In this document: piece after piece, positions 17,345 through 25,986 of the stretch
How the letters are laid out: each line of letters starts with the position of its first letter
Numbering within the stretch: the stretch's first letter is position 1
Assembly (NCBI GenBank): GCA_028289965.1
Contig: JAQGKS010000052.1
Location: 1-64,000 of the forward strand
DNA: 64,000 nt
Reading direction: 5' to 3'
DNA from: Sphingomonas bacterium
GTDB lineage: Bacteria > Pseudomonadota > Alphaproteobacteria > Sphingomonadales > Sphingomonadaceae
Notes under the pieces: model-generated
The model's database searches: none
Told to the model about the DNA's origin: nothing
Seen by the model: the letters and a program-made list of their open reading frames with translations, nothing else
Program-made: the position numbers and the translations under genes

Positions 17345-18522
17345 TGGCGGGAACGATCGCGGCCGATCCGCGGCTCGCCCGGATGTTCCGGCCGCTCGCG
17401 ATCAAGGCAATGACGCTGCCCAACCGCTTCGTGATGCCCGCGATGCAACGCGGCTGGTCGAAAGGCGGCGTGCCCGACGATCGCCTGGTCGACTATTACC
17501 GCGCCCGCGCGCTCGGCGGGGTAGGGCTGATTATCGGCGAATCCGCCGCGATCGACCATCCCAGTGCGACCGGCCAGGATGCGGCGGTCACGCTCCATGG
17601 CGCGGCCGTGCCAGCCTGGGCGCGGATCGTGGATGCGGTCAAGCAGGCTGGCGGCCACATGCTGCTGCAGCTGTGGCACGAAGGCGCGATGCGGCTTGAG
17701 GATAGCGGCGGTCCGGCACCGGGTGCGGCCACGCTCAGCCCTTCGGGGCTGATCTGGGCGGGACGTGCGAATGGCCGCGCTGCGACGCGTGGCGACCTCG
17801 ACGAGATCCTCGACGCCTATGCGCGCACCGCCGCGACCGCCAAGACGATCGGCGCCGACGGCGTCGAGGTCCACGGCGCGCACGGCTTTTTGCTCGATCA
17901 GTTCTGCTGGAACGAGACCAATATCCGCGACGATGGCTTCGGTGATGGCATCGCCGCGCGCTTCGCCTTTCCGGCCGAAGTGGTGCGCGCGATCCGCGCC
18001 GAAGTTGGCGAGGATTTCGTGATCGGCTGGCGCTTCTCGCAGTGGAAGGAAGTCGATTTCGGCGCGCGCGTGTTCGCCGATCCGGGCGAACTCGAGCAGG
18101 GCCTCGGCATCCTGCGCGCAGCAGGGGTCGACCTGTTCCATGCCTCGACGCGGCGCTTCTGGGAGCCCGAATGGCCGGGAAGCGATCTGGGCGTCGCCGG
18201 CTGGGCCTCTGCGCTGACCGACCCGCCGGTGATCGGCATCGGCAGCATCGGCGTGCGCGGCACGATGTTCGGATCGTCGCCCGCGGACGAGGGCATCGAT
18301 CCGCGTACCCGATTTGAGGAGCTGTTGCGTCGCTTCGATCGCGGCGATTTTGCACTTATGGCGGTCGGGCGCGCGCTGATCGCCGATCCGGACTGGGTGA
18401 ACAAGATCCGCGACGGGCGCTTCGACGACATCGTCCCATTTCGTCAGGACATGCTCGAGCTAGGCGGCTGGGATCTGCGGGTCGCGCTTGAAGGCCTCGC
18501 GCGGTTCGGAGACCTGCATTGA
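17344..18522 (+). CDS. Old Yellow Enzyme-family NADH:flavin oxidoreductase
   Basis: The 392-residue protein starts within the TGATG overlap. It shows the FMN-binding TIM barrel of OYE enzymes: [45 protein letters not shown] (His-x-x-His-like HGAHG substrate loop) and [16 protein letters not shown]. Such enzymes reduce activated C=C bonds of enones or enoates, or open dienes. It is long enough for a single-domain OYE and lacks the iron-sulfur and FAD domains of 2,4-dienoyl-CoA reductase. It is followed by an overlapping SDR fragment. Confidence 0.9.
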   Translation: MAGTIAADPRLARMFRPLAIKAMTLPNRFVMPAMQRGWSKGGVPDDRLVDYYRARALGGVGLIIGESAAIDHPSATGQDAAVTLHGAAVPAWARIVDAVKQAGGHMLLQLWHEGAMRLEDSGGPAPGAATLSPSGLIWAGRANGRAATRGDLDEILDAYARTAATAKTIGADGVEVHGAHGFLLDQFCWNETNIRDDGFGDGIAARFAFPAEVVRAIRAEVGEDFVIGWRFSQWKEVDFGARVFADPGELEQGLGILRAAGVDLFHASTRRFWEPEWPGSDLGVAGWASALTDPPVIGIGSIGVRGTMFGSSPADEGIDPRTRFEELLRRFDRGDFALMAVGRALIADPDWVNKIRDGRFDDIVPFRQDMLELGGWDLRVALEGLARFGDLH

Positions 18523-18632
18523 CCGCGCCGCTGGCAGGCAAGGTCGCGCTGGTGACCGGCGCGTCGAAGGGGATCGGCGCCGGCATCGCACGCGCGCTTG
18601 CGACGGCCGGAGCGGCGGTCGCGGTCAATTAG
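18519..18632 (+). pseudogene. Truncated SDR, N-terminus only
   Basis: A TTG overlapping the OYE stop starts [20 protein letters not shown] and [16 protein letters not shown], then meets a TAG. This is the first 37 residues of an SDR (beta-alpha-beta cofactor unit). The break coincides with a perfect 16-bp tandem duplication at 18631-18662. The rest of the gene is not found downstream. Confidence 0.7.
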
Positions 18633-18662
18633 TCACCGAGCAGGCCAGTCACCGAGCAGGCC
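18631..18662. repeat. Perfect 16-bp tandem duplication
   Basis: AGTCACCGAGCAGGCC occurs twice in immediate succession (18631-18646 and 18647-18662), exactly at the point where the SDR frame ends. It looks like a slippage or deletion-junction scar. Confidence 0.85.
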
Positions 18663-18819
18663 GGCCGGTTGCGGACGTTGGTGGAACGTCTGGCACCTCT
18701 CCCGAAAATCAGGTCTACCCACTTGATGATGCAGGCGCGATCGAACCGTTGGTGATGGCCGACGCACTTGCCTCGATTCGGCCGCCGGCGGACCGGTATA
18801 AGGACTAGGGCTACCCATC

Positions 18820-19506
18820 ATGCAGAGCGCAATCACGACCGTCGTCAAGGGCCCGGTCACTCCGGCCGAGCTTGAGCGGATGGCGACCGCCGGGCTGCCG
18901 GTGCACGCGGTCGCGTGTGAAATGGCGGAGATGGAATTCGCCGGGCTGGCCCTCGAAGGCTGGAAATTCGAGCGTTGCGATCTGCGCCAGACGAACTTCA
19001 CCGGCGCAATGCTGTCCGGAACAAGCTGGCTGTCCTGTCGCGCCGCGCTCGTCGCCTTCGCCGCTGCGGACCTGAGCGATGCCCAGTTCGTCGGCTGTGA
19101 TCTGAACAATGCCAACCTCAGGGGCAGCAACCTGTCGGAGGCGAGTTTCCGGAGCTGCAAGCTGACCGGTGCCGATCTCAGCGAGACCCGCGGCCTCAGC
19201 ACCGCGGTCGAGGAGACACTGCTGGTGCATGCCCGATGGCCGGGACATTCCTTTCGCGGGCAGACGCTGGTGCGCGTCGATTTTGGCGGCGCCGACCTGC
19301 GCCAGTGCGACTTCCGTCAGGCGACGTTCGAGGACTCGAGCCTGCGCGACGCGCGTCTGGATGGCGCCCGGTTCGATGGTGCGGACCTTCGAGGCGCCGA
19401 TCTCGGCGGGCTTCGCCTGAGCGATGCGGGCCGGTTCAGGGGGGCCATGGTGTCGCGCAGGCAGGCCGAGTCCCTGCTCGGGGAGCTCGGCCTCAAGATC
19501 GGCTGA
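18820..19506 (+). CDS. Pentapeptide-repeat protein
   Basis: The 228-residue protein is built from tandem A(D/N)LxX units such as ADLSDAQFVGCDLNNANLRG and GADLRQCDFRQATFEDSSL, giving a predicted right-handed quadrilateral beta-helix. There are two blocks (about residues 45-125 and 145-210) with a short non-repeat segment, AVEETLLVHARWPGHSFRG, between them. This resembles the bilobed layout of Qnr/MfpA-like DNA-gyrase-protecting proteins, but many other roles exist. The gene has no operon partners. Function is unassigned beyond the fold. Confidence 0.85.
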   Translation: MQSAITTVVKGPVTPAELERMATAGLPVHAVACEMAEMEFAGLALEGWKFERCDLRQTNFTGAMLSGTSWLSCRAALVAFAAADLSDAQFVGCDLNNANLRGSNLSEASFRSCKLTGADLSETRGLSTAVEETLLVHARWPGHSFRGQTLVRVDFGGADLRQCDFRQATFEDSSLRDARLDGARFDGADLRGADLGGLRLSDAGRFRGAMVSRRQAESLLGELGLKIG

Positions 19507-20027
19507 GCCGCGGGCTCCGCACATCGACACAAAGAAGCCGATCACACGAAAGCGCGACGGGTGCCCACGCGCGCGCACGCCCTCCGGAGTGGCGCAGACG
19601 GGACGAGGCGCTAGGGCTGCCCCCCGCCCCCCGCTGTCGGCTGAACCTCACCCTCGGCTTTCGCAGCGTGCCGCTGAGACGCCCGCTTTGCTGATAGTCC
19701 GGGTTGCCCAGTGCGCGGCTGTCACGCGCGGTATCAAATGTCTCGGCGAACCGGCCGGATTGGTGGCATCGGGCTACCGCTTATTGGCTGATCCAGTCCC
19801 ACTCGACCGGTTCCGCCGGGGTGGGGGTGCCCCGACAGGAGCGCAGTGCGCCGACTTGACCGATCGTATACAGAACATGTATTCAATAATCAGGGCGAAC
19901 ACGCTCGACGGGAGGGGACGGCACGGTCGATCGTCTTGCAGGCGGCGGACCGGATCCGCTTGGTCGGCTGCCGATCCTGCGAAGCGCGCCGCGGTTTGCG
20001 CGACCTTGATCGAGAGGCGCCAGAACC
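19507..20027. other. Upstream region of the AAHS carrier
   Basis: No gene is supported in this stretch. Its 3' part carries the AT-rich promoter/operator element at about 19857-19886. The middle (19620-19850) has long frames on the plus strand, but they are Arg/Pro-rich and lack domains. Confidence 0.4.
19858..19887. promoter_or_regulatory. Promoter/operator-like element of the AAHS carrier
   Basis: TTGACC (19857-19862) is followed by TCGTATACAGA (19864-19874) and a second AT-rich half, CATGTATTCAA (19876-19886). The first part repeats the layout in front of the 12.4-kb paralogue. One half-site of each 11-mer fits TNGT-N3-ACNA, so this may be a weaker or diverged operator of the same regulator. 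Confidence 0.45.
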
Positions 20028-21341
20028 ATGCAGCAACTCAGCCAGACGAACACAGCGGTCCCCGGCGGCAACTTCTTCCGCGTCGCGCCATTTGCGGCCC
20101 TTCTGTTCCTGTTCCTCTACAGCGGCTTCTGCTTGCAATCGATGCCGGTGGTGGCGCCGCTGATCCTGCAGGACTGGGGAATTCCGGCTCGTGCGCTGGC
20201 CACGCCGCTGGCGCTGACCTCGGTCGGATCCGGGCTCGGCGCGATACTCGGTGGTTTTCTGGGCGACGCGTGGGGCCGCAAGGTGCCGATCATCGGCTTT
20301 GCGGCGCTGCAGGGCGCGGCGATGGCGCTGACCGGGCTTATCACCGGCCCTGACCTGCTAAATCCACTGATGTTCGCGGTCGGGCTCGGGCTGGGTGGCT
20401 ATTTCTCCTCGGCGATGGCGCTGATGACCGAGCTTGCGCCCGCCAAGCGCCGCGGGCTGATCATCAGCCTCGCGATCGTCTTCGGGCCGATCGGGCTCGG
20501 GCTGTGCTCGCTCCTCGCCGGCGTGCTGGCACCCCGCTACGGCTGGCCGGTGCTGTTCTTCGTCGGCGGCGCCGCGAGCATCGCCTTGTTGTTCACGATC
20601 GTCTTCCTTGTCCCAGAATCGCCCAAATATCTGGCGCGCTTCGCCGATCGGCGCGGCGAGCGCGACCGGATCCTCGCGCGGCTGCAGTTGAGCGACCAGG
20701 ACGAACCGGCGCCTGCGCCAGGCGCAGCCCCCGCGGAGAAGATGTCGGCGCTCGCGGTGCTGCGTGCCCAGCTTGGCCTGACCCTGGTGCTGTGGCTGCT
20801 GTTCTTCCTTTATTATGTCCTCGGCTCGACCGTGCTTGGCTGGGTGCCGGTGGTCTTCTCCTCCGCCGACTTCCCGATCTGGATGGCCAGCCAGTCGCTC
20901 TTCTACTGGACGCTCGGCAGCGTGGTCGGAACGCCGCTCGCCGGCTGGGTGATCGGCCGGATCGGCGTGTACAACGCAGCCGTGCTCTCGTCCGCCGCCG
21001 CGGTCGCCGCGCTGGGGGTGCTGGCATTCGTCAAGCTCGATCCCGCGATGGGATGGCTGATCATGGCGACGCTGCCAGTCGCCGGCTTCGCCGTCGCGGG
21101 CGTCGTGACGTCGCTCTATACAATGGCGGCCGACTTCTACCCGACCGAGATGCGCGCGACCGGCATCGGCCTGGCGGACGCGGTCGGCCGCGTCGGCGGC
21201 GTGCTCGGTGCCTATGTCGGTGTGCTCGTGCTCGATCTGGCGGGTGCGTCGGGCTTCTTCGTCCTGATCTGGTGCCTCGCCGCCGCCGCGCTCGTCATCT
21301 TCGTGCTGCTGCGCGGCCACCGTCGCGCCGCCGTGGCCTGA
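20028..21341 (+). CDS. MFS transporter, aromatic acid:H+ symporter type
   Basis: The 437-residue protein has twelve predicted helices, the loop 2-3 motif GGFLGDAWGRKVPIIG (the DxxGR(R/K) signature) and MTELAPAKRRG after helix 4, as in AAHS carriers such as PcaK and VanK. The central loop is short and charged (LARFADRRGERDRILARLQL). It probably imports an aromatic acid across the inner membrane by proton symport. A degraded copy of this gene lies at 12.4 kb. It has its own promoter region with an operator-like element and no close operon partner. Confidence 0.88.
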   Translation: MQQLSQTNTAVPGGNFFRVAPFAALLFLFLYSGFCLQSMPVVAPLILQDWGIPARALATPLALTSVGSGLGAILGGFLGDAWGRKVPIIGFAALQGAAMALTGLITGPDLLNPLMFAVGLGLGGYFSSAMALMTELAPAKRRGLIISLAIVFGPIGLGLCSLLAGVLAPRYGWPVLFFVGGAASIALLFTIVFLVPESPKYLARFADRRGERDRILARLQLSDQDEPAPAPGAAPAEKMSALAVLRAQLGLTLVLWLLFFLYYVLGSTVLGWVPVVFSSADFPIWMASQSLFYWTLGSVVGTPLAGWVIGRIGVYNAAVLSSAAAVAALGVLAFVKLDPAMGWLIMATLPVAGFAVAGVVTSLYTMAADFYPTEMRATGIGLADAVGRVGGVLGAYVGVLVLDLAGASGFFVLIWCLAAAALVIFVLLRGHRRAAVA

Positions 21342-21699
21342 GTTACCGCCCGATCCGTTAGCAATGGATCGCACGCCGCTCTCAGCACATTCGCGGAGGG
21401 CGGCGACGCGACGGCACAGCGCCCTCGTCCTGCATCCGTGACCTGATCATGGGATCAACGCGCAGGCCATCAGCGCCGACATGGTGGTACTGTGCGTAAG
21501 GCAGCCGGAGTGGCTGGACCTGTCCCGCCATGCCGCTTCCCAGGCTCCACCCGCGCGATCGCGAGGACGCCACCGCTCGTTTAGTGCAAGTCGCCGCTAG
21601 GGTGCGAAGCCCGCTCAACGTCTCGGCTTCGGACAGAAAAGTCGAGGCGCAGCCTGTGCTGCGCCTCGACTTTTCAGCCCCCGAACTTCGGCAGATATT
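21342..21699. other. Convergent intergenic region with terminator
   Basis: Between the carrier and the minus-strand 2OG oxygenase there is no supported gene. The only clear element is the strong bidirectional hairpin at 21637-21674. Confidence 0.5.
21637..21674. terminator. Bidirectional rho-independent terminator
   Basis: A perfect 17-bp stem, AAAAGTCGAGGCGCAGC pairing with GCTGCGCCTCGACTTTT, encloses a CTGT loop and gives A/T runs on both sides. It can end transcription of the carrier from the left and of the 2OG oxygenase from the right. Confidence 0.9.
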
Positions 21700-22782
21700 C
21701 TATAGAAGGTCGGCGTAATGAGCACGCGCGACGTCCGGATGCGACCGCAACCTTGCCTTGAGGTGGTTGGCGCCGACGCCGCGCAGCAGCGGGTTCTCGG
21801 GGTCCGTGCTCACGCCGCGCTCCGCCCGCTTCAACTCGGGAAGCAGCTGGATCAGCGGAACGACGCCTTCGTGCGCAGCGCCGAGGAAGAAGGGGATCGA
21901 GAAGCGCTCCATCCCGAGCGGCGGCGCGGTTGCGGCATGGACGTCGGCACGCACGAAGCCGTTGGTCGCCAGTTCGAGCAGCTCACCCGTATTCACGACG
22001 AAGGTGCCGGGAATTGGCGGTGCATCGACCCAGCTGCCGTCCTGATTCTGCACGCTCAGCCCCGGCAGCTCGTCCTGCAGCAAGATCGTGATCAGCCCGC
22101 CATCCTTATGGGCACCGACCCCCTGCTTGCACTGCGAAGAGTCGCGCCCCGGGTAGCGGAGGATCTTCAGGTGCTGGCGCGGCTGCGGCTGCAGCATCGG
22201 TGCGAACACCTCCTCATCCTCACCGAGGGCGACAGCCACCGCCTTGAGAACGTCGAGCCCGACGCGCGTCACCTCCGCCTGATAGCGCAGGATCGTCGCC
22301 TTCAGCTCGGGCAGAGCAGAGGGCCACTGGTTGGGGCCGATCGTGCGCTTCCACGCCGGATCGCCCGCCGCGATCGCCGGCGCCTCTTCTTCGCAGTCGA
22401 AATCGACCTGCTCGCGCCAGTCCGGCCGCCCCTGCGTCAGCTCGGCGCCGGCGCGGGTATAGCCGCGGAACTGGGGCGATCCGATCATCGCGATTTCCAT
22501 CTTGTCGCTCTCGGGCAGCGCGAAGAAGCGCTTGGAGACCTCGAGCACCTCGGCGACGAGGGCGGGGTCCACGCCGTGGCCCGAAAGATAGAAGAAGCCA
22601 TGATCGTGGAGGATAGTGCGCAGCTCGCGTGCGACCGCGGCGCGCTCCTCGACCGAGCCCCGGAGCCGGGAGATATCGAGCGTCGGCAGGTGCGCCGGCA
22701 TTACCTGCGGCCGCAGCGACGCAGCCTCATGCTCGGATGCGGCGTCGAACGGCTCGGTGATCGAGAAAGCTTCCAGGTTCAT
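21700..22782 (-). CDS. Isopenicillin-N-synthase-like 2-oxoglutarate/Fe(II) oxygenase
   Basis: The 360-residue protein (ATG 22782) has an N-terminal DIOX_N region (LPTLDISRLRGSVEERAAVA) and a C-terminal jelly roll with the iron motif HKD in GVGAHKDGGLITILLQD, a distal His in RADVHAA and an Arg in MERFSIPFFLG. These fit the His-x-Asp...His facial triad plus 2-oxoglutarate-binding RxS of the family, which hydroxylates or desaturates small molecules. It stands alone and ends at a strong terminator. The substrate is not evident. Confidence 0.88.
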   Translation of the reverse strand: MNLEAFSITEPFDAASEHEAASLRPQVMPAHLPTLDISRLRGSVEERAAVARELRTILHDHGFFYLSGHGVDPALVAEVLEVSKRFFALPESDKMEIAMIGSPQFRGYTRAGAELTQGRPDWREQVDFDCEEEAPAIAAGDPAWKRTIGPNQWPSALPELKATILRYQAEVTRVGLDVLKAVAVALGEDEEVFAPMLQPQPRQHLKILRYPGRDSSQCKQGVGAHKDGGLITILLQDELPGLSVQNQDGSWVDAPPIPGTFVVNTGELLELATNGFVRADVHAATAPPLGMERFSIPFFLGAAHEGVVPLIQLLPELKRAERGVSTDPENPLLRGVGANHLKARLRSHPDVARAHYADLL

Positions 22783-23321
22783 GGCTCTCAAATCCTCAAC
22801 CTTGATGTTGTTCTGAGATGCGGCGCCAACTCTTCGGCACAGTCGTCACACCCTTTCCCTGCCTAATGGGGTGCGCAGAGGTGGCCGGTAAACCACATTC
22901 GTTCCCACAGAGATTAGTGGGAGGCCGCCCATTGGAGATGAAAACAGGTAAAGAACTGCGAATCTCTACAGTAGACCGGAGTGCTGTGGACTTTCCGCTC
23001 TACTCGTCTGTCACAACTGCCCTGCGGCGGCGGGAACATTGCTTTAATGTCAGGAGGCAGCCTGCGCTCACCAGCGACGCCACCGTGGCACCGGTTCAAT
23101 CTTGGTCTTTATTATTGGCCAAAGCAGCGCAACGGCTTTGCAATGTCGGTTTTTCGAGGCGAGCAATCCACGACGAGCAGCGACCGTGCAATGGGGCGCG
23201 GCCCACCGCTGGTGGGACCCAATGTGGTATAATTCGCCCGCCGCCACATCGATAACGCGCCCAGCGCCGCACCAGCTATTCATCTCGGTAGCGGCGACTC
23301 CGTAACAGCGGTGAGGATGTC
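22783..23321. other. Divergent upstream region, no gene recognised
   Basis: This 540-bp gap separates the 2OG oxygenase (minus) from the methyltransferase-like gene (plus). It is less GC-rich than its neighbours around 22890-23000 and 23100-23240. Frames such as 22818-23255 have no domain. It probably carries two promoters and possibly old insertion debris. Confidence 0.35.
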
Positions 23322-24539
23322 ATGAAAAGAGCAGAACAAGAATCGTCCGACGGCGCCCCGGCCGCATTGGCCCCTACCGCAAATATTCCGGCAACGCTGC
23401 CGGAGCACCCGCCCGAGCAGGACTTCCGGTTCTACGACAACCGGCAGAAATATCTGATGTTCGTCAACACCTGCTCCGAAAAGTGGATCGTGGCCGATCG
23501 CTGCGCCCGAGAACTGGACTTTATTCGCCCGGAGCAGCCGGCAATCCGCTTCTTCGATGCCGGCGTCGGCGACGGCACGGTGCTGGCGCGCGTGCTTCGC
23601 ACCATGCACCGCAAGTTCGAGCGCTATCCATTCTATGTGGCGTGCAAGGAAATCAGCCTCGAGGACGTGCGGCTGACGCTCGACAAGCTTCCCGATCGGT
23701 TCCTCGAGCATCCCGAGATGGTGATCGCAATCACCAACATCGCTTATGCCGAGGCACCCTGGCTGACGCCCGCCAACCCCGAGGCGCGCAAGCGGCTGGT
23801 GTGGAAGGAAGTCGCGCTCTCCGGCTCAACCACGGCCGAATTCGAGCAGCAGATCATCGACCTACAGCCCTTCCTGGCCGAAAACTGGCGCACCAAGGTC
23901 AGCGAGAAGACCGGGAGCATGTTGCCCGAAACGCCCGCCGTGTTGGTCCTCTACCGCCAGGACTGCCAGTTCCTCCTCGATCGGGTGATCCCGCGCCAGG
24001 ACGAGCCGCGCGCCGACTTCGACCTGATCCTCGCCAGCCAGCCGTTCCGGCTCCGCGCCAAGGTCGAGTTCAAGGCCAGGCGCGTGCTCGCTCCGCTGGC
24101 GCGTGCCCTTCGCCACGGCGGACGACTGCTCGGCATCCACTCCGCCGGCAACGATCCGGGTCTTGAGATCGTGCAGAAGGTCTGGCCCGGCGAGGACCCG
24201 TTCACCACGTCGCGTCGGCAACTGATCGAGGCGACCCGTGACGCACTTGGCGAGGAGGCGAAGCAGTTCAAGTTTGATCCCCTGCCCAACGCCCAGGCGC
24301 TGTTCCGCTACGAAATGCACACCTTGCCCGACGAGATCGACAGCGAAAGCGCGTCGATCGGCACCTCGACTTTGCTCGCGGCCTGGAACGCCGCGACCTA
24401 TGTTGCGCAGATCGAGGATGAGCGCCTCGCCGAGGCGATGAGCAACTCGACCTATCTGGACGCCACACGCGCGGTGTTGCGCAAAAATGGCGAGCTCTGG
24501 TTCAACGACGAAAGCTATCTGATCTCGCGCCTGCGCTGA
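23322..24539 (+). CDS. Methyltransferase-like protein of unknown function (paralogue of the 53.3-kb gene)
   Basis: The 405-residue protein contains a class-I SAM-methyltransferase-like glycine motif, RFFDAGVGDGTVLARVLR (about residues 70-87), preceded by DFRFYDNRQKYLMFVNT and SEKWIVADR. Conserved late blocks are STLLAAWNAATYVAQIED and LWFNDESYLISR. The gene at 53.3 kb encodes a protein with all of these blocks in the same order plus an N-terminal HTH-like domain that this one lacks. I do not recognise a named family. It is followed convergently by an aldo/keto reductase, while its paralogue is operonic with an alcohol dehydrogenase. Confidence 0.7.
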   Translation: MKRAEQESSDGAPAALAPTANIPATLPEHPPEQDFRFYDNRQKYLMFVNTCSEKWIVADRCARELDFIRPEQPAIRFFDAGVGDGTVLARVLRTMHRKFERYPFYVACKEISLEDVRLTLDKLPDRFLEHPEMVIAITNIAYAEAPWLTPANPEARKRLVWKEVALSGSTTAEFEQQIIDLQPFLAENWRTKVSEKTGSMLPETPAVLVLYRQDCQFLLDRVIPRQDEPRADFDLILASQPFRLRAKVEFKARRVLAPLARALRHGGRLLGIHSAGNDPGLEIVQKVWPGEDPFTTSRRQLIEATRDALGEEAKQFKFDPLPNAQALFRYEMHTLPDEIDSESASIGTSTLLAAWNAATYVAQIEDERLAEAMSNSTYLDATRAVLRKNGELWFNDESYLISRLR

Positions 24540-24624
24540 TCGGTCGGTTCGGCGGCACGGGCGCGCTGACGATGCGCGCGTTCGTGCTGCCCCGGAACCC
24601 ATCCGCGCCTCCCGACACGGCGCC

Positions 24625-25677
24625 TTATCGGACGGTTCCGGCGGGACGCACGATCGAATCCCATAAGCCGCCGCTCTGCAGATCATATATATAGTCGCGG
24701 GTGATCACCTCGTGGGGGAAACCCGCCTCGATCGCACTCGCGTCGTTCAGCATCGCGCAATTCACAGGATCTAGCCGCAATTCGATTGCGGCGAGATTGT
24801 CCGACAATTGGCTCAAGGTGCGCGCACCCAGGATCGGGATGAAGCTGCTGCCGGGGGTCTCGCGCGATCGTACCCAGGCGATCGCCACCTGGGCCGGCGT
24901 CGCGCCCAACGCCGCCGAGACGGATTCGAGCGCGTCAAGAATACGTCCCTCGCGTTCCGCGGACATGTGGCGGATGGCGCCGCCGCCGCGATCGAGGCGG
25001 CCGGTCTCTCCGCGCCGATATTTGCCGGTGAGGATGCCGCCGCCGAGCGCCGCCCAGATCATGACCGCGAATCCGTATCCGTCCGCCATCGGGATGAGTT
25101 CACGCTCGGCGCTCCGTTCCGCCAAGCTGAATTCGATCTGGATCGCCGCCGGCCGGGTCCAGCCGCGTAGCTCGGCAAGCGTCGCGGCGCGCGAAACCCT
25201 CCAGGCCGGGAAGTCCGAGAAGCCGATAAATCGCGCTTTGCCGTCGCGCACGACATCTTCGAGGCCGCGCGCAATCTCTTCAACCGGGGTCACCTGATCG
25301 GGCAAGTGAACCCAGAATATATCGACATAATCGGTGCCCATTCGCTTCAGGCTGCCCTCGATGCCGTGCATCATCGCCTTGCGGTTATTACCCGTCTTGG
25401 CAATCGATCTGGCGCCTACCGCAGTGGTATATTTGGTCGAGACAATGAAGTTGTCGCGATCGTGCCGTATCAACTCACCCAGGAATGTTTCCGCCTGGCC
25501 GTTCTGATAGCCATCGGCGCAATCGAACAGGTTTCCACCCGCATCGACGAACTTGCCGAATAGATTGGCGGATTCTTCGCGAGTGCATCCCCACCCCCAC
25601 TCCGTCCCGAAAGTACCGGTGCCGAGTGCTACCTCGGATACTCGAAGACCAGTTTGGCCGAACATCTTATACTGCAT
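24625..25677 (-). CDS. Aldo/keto reductase
   Basis: The 350-residue protein shows the catalytic tetrad of the family: D52 and Y57 in DCADGYQNG, K82 in STKY and H124 in FWVHLPD. The C-terminal ARTLSQLSDNLAAIEL block binds the NADPH phosphate. AKRs of this type reduce aldehydes and ketones or act on aryl alcohols. ATG 25677 follows a GGAGG-like site. The gene diverges from the TonB receptor, and the gap holds two copies of the island's operator, so it is probably co-regulated with it. Confidence 0.92.
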   Translation of the reverse strand: MQYKMFGQTGLRVSEVALGTGTFGTEWGWGCTREESANLFGKFVDAGGNLFDCADGYQNGQAETFLGELIRHDRDNFIVSTKYTTAVGARSIAKTGNNRKAMMHGIEGSLKRMGTDYVDIFWVHLPDQVTPVEEIARGLEDVVRDGKARFIGFSDFPAWRVSRAATLAELRGWTRPAAIQIEFSLAERSAERELIPMADGYGFAVMIWAALGGGILTGKYRRGETGRLDRGGGAIRHMSAEREGRILDALESVSAALGATPAQVAIAWVRSRETPGSSFIPILGARTLSQLSDNLAAIELRLDPVNCAMLNDASAIEAGFPHEVITRDYIYDLQSGGLWDSIVRPAGTVR

Positions 25678-25746
25678 GCGCGCCTCCGTCGCCGCAGAGC
25701 GGCCCCATCGCGACCTATCCGACTGAGCGGAAATCTGTCCACACTT

Positions 25747-25757
25747 TAGTTAGGCGA
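25747..25757. promoter_or_regulatory. Operator-like site (aldo/keto reductase side)
   Basis: TAGTTAGGCGA matches TNGT-N3-ACNA at all but one defined position. A weaker partner, GTGCCTAGCAT, follows 13 bp further on (25760-25770). The site lies 70 bp before the aldo/keto reductase start. Confidence 0.45.
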
Positions 25758-25914
25758 TTGTGCCTAGCATGACACGCGGCGGATGCCCGAGCTTTTCAGG
25801 ACTACTCCCGCCGCGCCAGCACGGCGTGGCGTTTTGTCCAGCGCTGGGCAGGCCCGCCCGGCCGCTTGCCGCCGGCGACAGAGGCGTCCTGAACATGCAT
25901 TCTTCTATTGCAGA

Positions 25915-25938
25915 TCGGTATACGATATTGCTATACAA
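25915..25938. promoter_or_regulatory. Tandem operator before the TonB receptor
   Basis: TCGGTATACGA (25915-25925) and TTGCTATACAA (25928-25938) are 13 bp apart centre to centre. Each keeps the ACNA half and one base short of the TNGT half. This lies 49 bp upstream of the receptor start in an otherwise GC-rich region. Confidence 0.65.
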
Positions 25939-25986
25939 CATCTACGATAAAACGCCGCAAGCACCGGCTAAAAGAGGGGATGGAGA

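Noticed and set aside
22783-23321. Possible regulatory RNA or IS end in the AT-richer gap
   Set aside because: No terminator-flanked structure, conserved RNA motif or inverted terminal repeats could be identified.
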